Shown here: one piece after another, positions 1 to 4,581 of the stretch
How the letters are laid out: every line of letters begins with the position of its first letter
How positions within the stretch are numbered: the first letter of the stretch is position 1
Assembly (NCBI GenBank): GCA_001512985.1
Contig: LFRX01000027.1
Span: 45,801-51,701 of the forward strand
Direction of reading: 5' to 3'
Source: Acholeplasmatales bacterium DTU056
GTDB lineage: Bacteria; Bacillota_I; Bacilli_A; ML615J-28; CAG-698
Length of the DNA stretch: 5,901 bases
Position numbers and translations under genes: made by a program
The notes under the pieces: generated by a model
The model's database searches: none
Told to the model about the DNA's origin: nothing
The model's input: only the letters and a program-made list of their open reading frames with translations

Positions 1-216
1 AAAGAAACCATTATTTATACTGAAGAAGAATTAACTTTTGGGCCATTGTTAATTCAAAAAAGAGGAGAAGTTTTCGTTAAAAAATGGCAACAAGAATATC
101 AATATTTATCAAGTCTAATTAACCGTTTAGATCATAATTTAGAAAAAACACATCTACTAAAAAAAGAATCTTTGATGATTAAGGAGATAATACATGAAGG
201 TAAAGAATGTCGTTAA
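1..216 (+). CDS. trmK: tRNA (adenine(22)-N1)-methyltransferase TrmK, C-terminal end only
   Basis: This is the last 71 codons of an open frame that enters from the left edge in phase 0 and stops at TAA 214-216. TrmK (B. subtilis YqfN) uses S-adenosylmethionine to methylate N1 of adenine 22 in tRNAs. The catalytic Rossmann domain would lie outside the window. The visible part looks like the family's C-terminal tail: an ELTFGPLLIQKRGEVFVKKW segment (fragment residues 10-29), resembling the ExxFGPxLxxxxxxxFxxKW signature as I recall it. A charged helical stretch rich in Leu, Lys and Glu follows, consistent with the family's C-terminal coiled coil. The gene overlaps the start of nif3 by 23 bp in another frame, and trmK-nif3 adjacency is common in Bacillota, often downstream of sigA. 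The identification rests on the tail plus the neighbour, so it is probable rather than certain. Confidence 0.78.
   Translation, partial: KETIIYTEEELTFGPLLIQKRGEVFVKKWQQEYQYLSSLINRLDHNLEKTHLLKKESLMIKEIIHEGKECR
181..186 (+). promoter_or_regulatory. Ribosome binding site for nif3
   Basis: AAGGAG lies seven bases before ATG 194 and inside the trmK coding region. It supports the overlapping start of nif3. Confidence 0.85.
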
Positions 217-979
217 ATACTTAGAAGAATTATTTCCACTTCACTTAGCTAGCGATTTTGATTATACTAAAATTGGTCTTCAAATTGGAAATAGTGATTT
301 AGAATTAACGGGTATTTTATTATCACTTGATTTAACAGAAGATGTCGTTCTTGAAGCTATAAACAAGAATGCTAATTTAATTGTCACTCATCATCCATTT
401 ATTTTTAACCCATTACAAAAAATCACATTTACCTCATCGGTTGGGAAAATATTAAATTTATTATTTAAATATCAAATTTCAGTATATGTTATGCATACAA
501 ATTTAGATGTGGGTTTAAATGGAGTAAATGATAGTTTAGCTAGACGGTTAGGATTTATTGATTATCAGCCAAAAGAAGAGGATGTAATTCCAGATAATTT
601 TATACGATATGGATTAATTCAAGAGCAATGTCTGATAAGTTATGCTAATTTTGTAAAAAAAACCTTAAATTTGAGTGGGGTAAGAGTTGTCGGAAATTTT
701 GATAAAATCATTCGAAAAGTTGCTGTGATTGGTGGAAGTGGTGGTAAAATTTCTGAAATAGACCGCGCAATTGCCCTAGGATGTGATTTATTAGTTACTG
801 GTGAGGTTAGCCACCACAGCGCACATTACGCGATTACAAACGATTTTTCATTAATTGAAGTATCACATGGTGTTGAAAAATTTGTTTTCGATGATTTAAT
901 AGTCCAATTACAAAAGAAATTTTTAGAAATACCTATTTATTTAACGAATGTTAATACTGACCCATTTATCGTTATATAA
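194..979 (+). CDS. Nif3-like dinuclear metal center protein (YqfO/YbgI family, DUF34)
   Basis: The product is a 261-residue cytoplasmic protein of the Nif3/DUF34 family, which forms toroidal hexamers with a two-metal site. Its biochemical role is unsettled; links to GTP cyclohydrolase I type 2 activity and to metal handling have been proposed. Visible metal-ligand motifs are THHP (His66, His67), HTNLD (His101, Asp105) and SHGVEKF (His225, Glu228), plus the conserved IGGSGG (179-184) and TGEVSHH (202-208). These match the ligand set known from E. coli YbgI. The start at 194 is preceded by AAGGAG (181-186) seven bases upstream. The protein is close in length to E. coli YbgI (about 247 residues) and lacks the PII-like insert of about 100 residues seen in B. 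subtilis YqfO and S. aureus homologues. It overlaps trmK by 23 bp, so it is probably translationally coupled and cotranscribed. A palindromic terminator begins three bases after the stop. Confidence 0.93.
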   Translation: MKVKNVVKYLEELFPLHLASDFDYTKIGLQIGNSDLELTGILLSLDLTEDVVLEAINKNANLIVTHHPFIFNPLQKITFTSSVGKILNLLFKYQISVYVMHTNLDVGLNGVNDSLARRLGFIDYQPKEEDVIPDNFIRYGLIQEQCLISYANFVKKTLNLSGVRVVGNFDKIIRKVAVIGGSGGKISEIDRAIALGCDLLVTGEVSHHSAHYAITNDFSLIEVSHGVEKFVFDDLIVQLQKKFLEIPIYLTNVNTDPFIVI

Positions 980-981
980 AA

Positions 982-1013
982 ATAAAAGAAGCGAATTAAT
1001 TCGCTTCTTTTAT
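982..1013. terminator. Shared bidirectional intrinsic terminator between nif3 and the ferredoxin gene
   Basis: This is a perfect 32-nt palindrome centred between 997 and 998. Its core arms are GAAGCGAA and TTCGCTTC, flanked by A4 on the left and T4 on the right. Read from either strand, the hairpin ends in a run of U residues, so it can terminate both convergent genes. It sits 2 bases after the nif3 stop (977-979) and 3 bases from the ferredoxin stop (1017-1019 on the plus strand). No other terminator-like structure is present in this 37-bp gap. Confidence 0.88.
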
Positions 1014-1016
1014 ATG

Positions 1017-1184
1017 TTATTTTTCAATTATTGCATCTGCTGGGCAAACTTCTTCACATGATCCACAATCAATACATAATTCAGGATCGATTACATAAAT
1101 ATCGCCTTCAGAAATACAATCAACTGGGCATTCAGCGGCACAACTACCGCAAGCGATACAACTATCAGTAATGAATCTTGGCAT
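1017..1184 (-). CDS. Small 2[4Fe-4S] ferredoxin
   Basis: This minus-strand frame encodes 55 residues beginning MPRFITDSCIACGSC and ending in TAA (1017-1019). It is a clostridial-type soluble ferredoxin, a low-potential electron carrier for enzymes such as pyruvate:ferredoxin oxidoreductase or hydrogenases. Two CxxCxxCxxxCP motifs are intact: Cys9, 12, 15, 19 followed by Pro20, and Cys37, 40, 43, 47 followed by Pro48. Each set supplies three ligands to one cluster and one to the other. The total length matches the family's usual 55-60 residues. An additional Cys23 (in PVDCIS) is not one of the eight canonical ligands. The start is fixed by a strong AAGGAGG nine bases upstream. The gene is convergent with nif3 and divergent from yneF, so it is probably monocistronic. 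The physiological partner is not in the window; an anaerobic or facultative lifestyle is an inference. Confidence 0.95.
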   Translation of the reverse strand: MPRFITDSCIACGSCAAECPVDCISEGDIYVIDPELCIDCGSCEEVCPADAIIEK

Positions 1185-1193
1185 TATAAAAAA

Positions 1194-1200
1194 CCTCCTT
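1194..1200 (-). promoter_or_regulatory. Strong ribosome binding site for the ferredoxin gene
   Basis: On the minus strand this reads AAGGAGG, a seven-base match to the anti-Shine-Dalgarno sequence, nine bases before ATG 1184. It is the strongest such site in the window, consistent with an abundant small protein. Confidence 0.88.
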
Positions 1201-1218
1201 CACACACACTACATATTT

Positions 1219-1247
1219 ATCTTATCAAAAGAGGGGTGAAAAGTAAA
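1219..1247 (-). promoter_or_regulatory. Candidate sigma-A promoter of the ferredoxin gene
   Basis: On the minus strand, TTTACT (plus positions 1242-1247) and TAAGAT (1219-1224) are separated by exactly 17 bp. The -10 carries the extended TG motif, reading TGATAAGAT. Each hexamer matches the consensus at four of six bases. Transcription would start near 1212 and give a leader of about 27 nt containing the AAGGAGG site. Confidence 0.6.
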
Positions 1248-1328
1248 TACTTTTTTGACACTTTTAGACATATTTCGAATGTAAAATGTTTTCATATATA
1301 AACTATTTTTGAACACGAATAAAAAATG

Positions 1329-1357
1329 TTGCTTTTTTGAGTTTAAAGTGATAAAAT
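1329..1357 (+). promoter_or_regulatory. Candidate extended -10 promoter of yneF
   Basis: TGATAAAAT (1349-1357) is an extended -10 element with a five-of-six hexamer. TTGCTT (1329-1334) lies 17 bp upstream as a weak -35. The predicted start near 1364 leaves a leader of about 25 nt carrying AGGAGTG (1375-1381), which is correctly spaced for ATG 1389. A consensus TTGACA at 1255-1260 lies further upstream, but it has no -10 at 16-18 bp spacing. Confidence 0.55.
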
Positions 1358-1388
1358 TACACTAGTATTAAGATAGGAGTGAAATACG

Positions 1389-1613
1389 ATGTTAACAATA
1401 AAAATTTGGATATTTATATTGATTCTTGTATTAGTAATTTTAGCAGCATTTGCTGGAGGATTTTTTACGGCCCGCGCTATTATAAGCAAATATATGGAAA
1501 AAAACCCTCCAATTAATGAAAAAATGATTCGCGTTATGTTCCAACAAATGGGACGTACACCATCTGAAAAGCAAATTCGTCAAATTATGAATCAAATGAA
1601 ACAAGCCAAATAA
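1389..1613 (+). CDS. yneF: UPF0154 (YneF-type) small single-pass membrane protein
   Basis: The product is 74 residues with one strongly hydrophobic segment at about residues 5-29 that should anchor it in the membrane. A basic, Met- and Gln-rich cytoplasmic tail follows. The tail carries the family hallmark KNPPINEKMIRVMFQQMG (38-55), then PSEKQIRQIMNQMK (58-71). This matches UPF0154, whose B. subtilis member YneF is about 72 residues. The function of the family is not established. The start is set by AGGAGTG (1375-1381), with nine bases between AGGAG and ATG. The gene appears monocistronic, with its own candidate promoter upstream and a hairpin terminator about 20 bases after the TAA stop. 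Position and topology agree with a conserved core gene of low-GC Gram-positive relatives; no partner can be inferred from the neighbours. Confidence 0.92.
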   Translation: MLTIKIWIFILILVLVILAAFAGGFFTARAIISKYMEKNPPINEKMIRVMFQQMGRTPSEKQIRQIMNQMKQAK

Positions 1614-1633
1614 TTTACTTAAATGGATAAGTT

Positions 1634-1656
1634 AAGGGTCTTTATTGACCCTTTTT
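1634..1656 (+). terminator. Intrinsic terminator of yneF
   Basis: Arms AAGGGTC (1634-1640) and GACCCTT (1647-1653) form a 7-bp stem around a 6-nt loop. The T run at 1652-1656 includes the last two stem bases. It begins 20 bases after the yneF stop and is oriented for plus-strand transcripts. Confidence 0.85.
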
Positions 1657-1661
1657 AATTT

Positions 1662-1703
1662 AAAAAACTCCTTTTTCAAGAGTATCATATGAAAAAGGAG
1701 TTT
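1662..1703 (-). terminator. Intrinsic terminator of plsY
   Basis: A 13-bp perfect stem pairs 1665-1677 with 1691-1703 around a 13-nt loop. On the minus strand it is followed by a run of U residues (plus-strand A run, 1662-1667, which includes the last three stem bases). The plsY stop codon (1702-1704) lies partly inside the stem, so termination follows translation directly. It is distinct from, and abuts, the yneF terminator. Confidence 0.85.
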
Positions 1704-2337
1704 ATTTTATTTCAAATTTGTTTTCTGTTTGTTTTTTTAATTTTTCAATATTTTTACGGTGACGCAATAAAATTAGTAATGTCAAAGCAAAAGTCGCTAA
1801 TGGGAAATATATTTTTTCGTAAGGATATTGATAAATATTAGTATAAATGTCAACCAAAGTAAAAACAATAGATAAAATTAGAGCAGTTGCAGCACCTAAT
1901 AATGAGCCTAATGATACATATTTAGTAATGCGAACTGTTATAAAGAATACTAGTAGAGCAATTACTAGTAAAATTGGATCATAAGCTAGCAAAGTTCCAG
2001 CAGTTGTAGCTACTGCCTTACCGCCTTTAAATCTTAAATAAATTGAAAAAGAATGACCGATTGTTGCAGCAAGGCCGTAGATAATTGGATTTATCAAACA
2101 ATATTCGTTGGGTAATATTTTTAATGTGAACAAAGCTACAAATATCGCGCCTTTTAGGCTATCTAATAATAAAACAATTAAGCCATATTTGAAACCTAAA
2201 ACTCTAGCGACATTGGTAGAACCGATATTTTTACTACCATGTTGACGAATATCAATACCTTTTAGTTTACTAATTATTAATCCAAATGGGATACTACCAA
2301 TTAAATATGCAATAATTAGAAGTAAGTACTTAATCAT
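1702..2337 (-). CDS. plsY: Acyl-phosphate:glycerol-3-phosphate acyltransferase PlsY
   Basis: PlsY is an integral membrane enzyme that transfers the acyl group from acyl-phosphate (made by PlsX) to position 1 of glycerol-3-phosphate, giving lysophosphatidic acid, the first step of membrane phospholipid synthesis. The product is 211 residues, close to the usual 190-210, with several hydrophobic segments. The family motifs are present in order: GSIPFG (14-19), GIDIRQHGSKNIGSTNVAR (27-45), GHSFSIYLRFKGGKAVATT (94-112) and a C-terminal LRHRKNIEKL (191-200). I chose ATG 2337 because AAAGGTG lies five bases before it. The longer frame opens with TTG at 2358 and would place that ribosome site inside the gene. 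B. subtilis yneS is likewise next to parE in divergent orientation. A candidate extended -10 promoter lies just upstream, and the stop codon enters the terminator stem. Confidence 0.96.
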   Translation of the reverse strand: MIKYLLLIIAYLIGSIPFGLIISKLKGIDIRQHGSKNIGSTNVARVLGFKYGLIVLLLDSLKGAIFVALFTLKILPNEYCLINPIIYGLAATIGHSFSIYLRFKGGKAVATTAGTLLAYDPILLVIALLVFFITVRITKYVSLGSLLGAATALILSIVFTLVDIYTNIYQYPYEKIYFPLATFALTLLILLRHRKNIEKLKKQTENKFEIK

Positions 2338-2342
2338 AGTTT

Positions 2343-2349
2343 CACCTTT
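2343..2349 (-). promoter_or_regulatory. Ribosome binding site deciding the plsY start
   Basis: On the minus strand this reads AAAGGTG, five bases before ATG 2337. It favours the ATG over an in-frame TTG at 2358, which has no good site of its own. Confidence 0.75.
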
Positions 2350-2367
2350 CAGTTTCAATTATACGTA

Positions 2368-2396
2368 ATTATATCATAGACAATATGTCAATTCAA
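2368..2396 (-). promoter_or_regulatory. Candidate extended -10 promoter of plsY
   Basis: On the minus strand, TTGAAT (plus positions 2391-2396) is followed after 17 bp by a perfect TATAAT (2368-2373). The TG of an extended -10 is present, giving TATGATATAAT. The predicted start near 2361 gives a leader of about 24 nt. A second TATAAT at 2358-2363 has no well-placed -35. A short inverted repeat, GACA-ATA-TGTC (2379-2389), lies in the spacer. Confidence 0.68.
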
Positions 2397-2574
2397 GAGA
2401 GAATATTGGGAATAAGCATATTATATAAATTTAGAGCAATATTTCAAGTTATCTAATATATTTTTGGATTTACCAGCTAGATTAAAAACACATATTTGCA
2501 GATTTTTGTAAAATTATAACGTTAAATATACTCAAGTCAGTAATATGAATATATTTATTTTATTAAAATTTCTC
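2397..2574. other. Very AT-rich spacer between the divergent plsY and parE promoters
   Basis: No open frame, tRNA, strong hairpin or recognised operator was seen here. By hand count, 2401-2580 contains 35 G or C in 180 bases, about 19%. The tract at 2543-2570 is almost pure A/T and sits just upstream of the parE promoter, where it could act as an UP element. An 8-bp palindrome TAACGTTA occurs at 2517-2524, and I cannot assign it a role. Confidence 0.6.
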
Positions 2575-2603
2575 TTTATTTTTAAAGAATATTATGATAT
2601 AAT
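2575..2603 (+). promoter_or_regulatory. Candidate extended -10 promoter of parE-parC
   Basis: TGATATAAT at 2595-2603 is a perfect extended -10. A weak -35 (TTTATT, 2575-2580) lies 17 bp upstream, and a further overlapping TATAAT occurs at 2603-2608. Transcription starting near 2610 would leave about 25 nt before ATG 2635 but only about 10 nt before the earlier ATG at 2620. This supports the later start of parE. Confidence 0.7.
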
Positions 2604-2623
2604 ATAATTATAAGAAAGAATGC

Positions 2624-2628
2624 GAGGT
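2624..2628 (+). promoter_or_regulatory. Ribosome binding site deciding the parE start
   Basis: GAGGT lies six bases before ATG 2635. The earlier in-frame ATG at 2620 is preceded only by a poor A-rich stretch, and choosing it would bury this site in the coding region. Confidence 0.7.
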
Positions 2629-2634
2629 AATAAA

Positions 2635-4581
2635 ATGGCGAAAACTAAGGATCTTTATACTGAAGACTCGATTCAAATATTACAAGGACTTGAGGCGGTT
2701 CGTAAACGACCTGGGATGTATATTGGATCAACTGATTCACGTGGTCTTCACCAATTAGTGTGGGAGATTGTTGACAATGCCATTGATGAAGTTTTAGCAG
2801 GATATGCCAATCATATTAAAGTAATTATTCATAAAGGGAATATTGTAGAGATTCAGGATAATGGTCGTGGTATTCCTATTGGTAAGCATAAATCAGGACG
2901 GCCAACCCCAGAAGTTGTTTACTGTACTTTGCATGCTGGAGGAAAATTTGAAGGAGCTGGGGGATATAAAGTTGCTGGGGGATTACATGGGGTTGGAGCC
3001 AGCGTTGTTAATGCTTTATGTGAATGGGTTGAATTAACTATCCATCGAGACAAAAAAATATATTACCAAAAATTTGAAAATGGTGGACAAAAAATTTATC
3101 GTCCAAAAATTCTTGGTGATACTAAAAAAACTGGAACAATCGTTAAATTTAAGCCGGATCCAACAATCTTTTCTACAACCATCATCGATTATAAAACAAC
3201 ATATCAGCGATTAAAAGAAGCGGCATTTTTAGTAAAAGGGTTACGAATAGATTTAATCGATGAACGTACCGGACAACAAGATACATTCTTATTTAAAGAA
3301 GGAATTGTTGAGTTTATAAAAGATATTAATAGAGATAAAGAAGTTCTTCATGATGCGATTTATTTAGAAGGACAAGCTAATGGAATAGAAGTTGAAGCTG
3401 CTTTACAATACTGTAATAAACAATATTCAGAAAATATTTTATCCTTTGTTAATAATATTCGTACTCGGGACGGTGGTACACACGAAATTGGATTCAAAAC
3501 CGCACTTACTAAAGCTTTTAATGACTATGCTCGAATGAAAGGAATTTTAAAAGATCGTGATCCAAATCTAGATGGTGTAGATATTCGCGAAGGGATTACT
3601 GCCATTATTTCCGTTCGTATTGAAGAGAAAATTTTACAATTCGAAGGGCAAACTAAAAACAAATTAGGAACACCAGAAGCCCGAAATACTGTTGAATCGA
3701 TTGTTACGGAAAAATTGAAGTTTTATCTTGCGGAAAATGGAGAAATTGCCAATACATTAATTCAAAATGCGATTCGTGCTTCAAAAGCCCGCGAAGCTGC
3801 TCGTAAAGCCCGCGATGAAGTTCGCATGATTAAACAAAAAACTTCTAAACCGACTAATCTAGCTGGTAAGTTGACTCCTGCCCAAAATCGTGATCCTAAG
3901 AAAAATGAGTTATTTATTGTTGAGGGGGATTCAGCAGGTGGTAGTGCTCGTGTTGGTCGTGACCGTCGTTTTCAAGCTGTTTTACCTTTGCGTGGAAAAA
4001 TAATTAACATTGAAAAAGCCAAAACTGATGAGATATTGAAAAATGAAGAAATCATGTCCATCTTTTCTGCAATCGGTGCTGGTTTTGGATCTGATTTTAA
4101 TATTAATAAATGCAATTACGATAAAATAATTATTATGACCGATGCCGATGATGACGGTGCTCATATTCAAGTATTATTACTTACTTTCTTTTTTAGATAT
4201 ATGCGTGAATTAATCGAAGCAGGTAAAATTTATATTGCGCAGCCACCTTTATATAAAATTACTCATAAAGATAAAATAGAATATGCTTGGGATGATGATG
4301 AATTAAGAGCTAAATTATTAAACTATAAAAATGCTAGTATTCAACGTTTCAAAGGTTTAGGGGAGATGAATGCAGACCAATTATGGGAAACAACAATGAA
4401 TCCTGAAACTCGAACATTAATACAAGTTAAAATTGAAGACTTGCTTGAAGCTGAAGAACGTATTGAAGTTTTGATGGGCGATGATGTTGAGCCAAGACGT
4501 GAGTGGATTGAAAGTAATGTTGTATTTGAAAATGAGGATAATTTCACATTGGAGGAAGTAGAACCTTATGAATTCGAATGA
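2635..4581 (+). CDS. parE: DNA topoisomerase IV subunit B (ParE), ATPase and TOPRIM subunit
   Basis: ParE pairs with ParC as the A2B2 topoisomerase IV that decatenates daughter chromosomes using ATP. The 648 residues show, in order, a GHKL ATPase domain (about 1-220), a transducer domain (about 221-390, with the QTK loop near Lys341), a TOPRIM domain (about 423-540) and the conserved C-terminal part. ATP-site residues include Glu44 and Asn48 (WEIVDNAIDE), DNGRGIP (75-81) and GGLHGVG (115-121). Arg138 corresponds to the coumarin-contacting Arg136 of E. coli GyrB. TOPRIM residues are EGDSAGG (430-436), PLRGK (451-455) and DADDDGAHI (503-511), followed by GLGEMNADQLWETTMNP. I call ParE rather than GyrB because GAHIQVLLLTFF is typical of Gram-positive ParE (GyrB has HIRTLLLTFF) and parC follows. 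An alternative ATG at 2620 would add five residues; ribosome site and promoter spacing favour 2635. The gene ends in tandem TGA-TAA and overlaps parC by 14 bp. Confidence 0.96.
   Translation: MAKTKDLYTEDSIQILQGLEAVRKRPGMYIGSTDSRGLHQLVWEIVDNAIDEVLAGYANHIKVIIHKGNIVEIQDNGRGIPIGKHKSGRPTPEVVYCTLHAGGKFEGAGGYKVAGGLHGVGASVVNALCEWVELTIHRDKKIYYQKFENGGQKIYRPKILGDTKKTGTIVKFKPDPTIFSTTIIDYKTTYQRLKEAAFLVKGLRIDLIDERTGQQDTFLFKEGIVEFIKDINRDKEVLHDAIYLEGQANGIEVEAALQYCNKQYSENILSFVNNIRTRDGGTHEIGFKTALTKAFNDYARMKGILKDRDPNLDGVDIREGITAIISVRIEEKILQFEGQTKNKLGTPEARNTVESIVTEKLKFYLAENGEIANTLIQNAIRASKAREAARKARDEVRMIKQKTSKPTNLAGKLTPAQNRDPKKNELFIVEGDSAGGSARVGRDRRFQAVLPLRGKIINIEKAKTDEILKNEEIMSIFSAIGAGFGSDFNINKCNYDKIIIMTDADDDGAHIQVLLLTFFFRYMRELIEAGKIYIAQPPLYKITHKDKIEYAWDDDELRAKLLNYKNASIQRFKGLGEMNADQLWETTMNPETRTLIQVKIEDLLEAEERIEVLMGDDVEPRREWIESNVVFENEDNFTLEEVEPYEFE
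4551..4555 (+). promoter_or_regulatory. Ribosome binding site for parC
   Basis: GGAGG lies inside the 3' end of parE, twelve bases before ATG 4568. The spacing is slightly long, but no other in-frame start fits, and translational coupling with parE is likely. Confidence 0.7.

Noticed and set aside
1279..1295. Catabolite-responsive element (cre) upstream of yneF and fdx
   Set aside because: The centre is AATG-like instead of CG and there is one extra base, so it does not fit the cre consensus. It was kept only as an unnamed dyad.
1321..1338. A6/T6 hairpin around TGTTGC as a terminator or RNA element
   Set aside because: The stem is only A-T pairs with no G-C content, too weak to be meaningful. 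It overlaps the likely -35 of yneF.
2338..2358. N-terminal extension of PlsY by seven residues from a TTG start
   Set aside because: The extension would contain the AAAGGTG ribosome site, begins with a rare start codon, and precedes a typical PlsY N-terminus at ATG 2337.
2620..2634. Five-residue N-terminal extension of ParE from ATG 2620
   Set aside because: It has a poor ribosome site, only about 10 nt from the predicted transcription start, and it overlaps the GAGGT site of the better ATG at 2635.
3982..4170. A 62-codon minus-strand open frame inside parE
   Set aside because: It lies wholly within the TOPRIM-coding part of parE, has no recognisable motif or ribosome site, and is a shadow of the conserved gene.
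4341..4547. A 68-codon Ser-rich minus-strand open frame inside parE
   Set aside because: It is antisense to the conserved ParE C-terminus. Its Ser-rich composition is that of a reverse-complement shadow.
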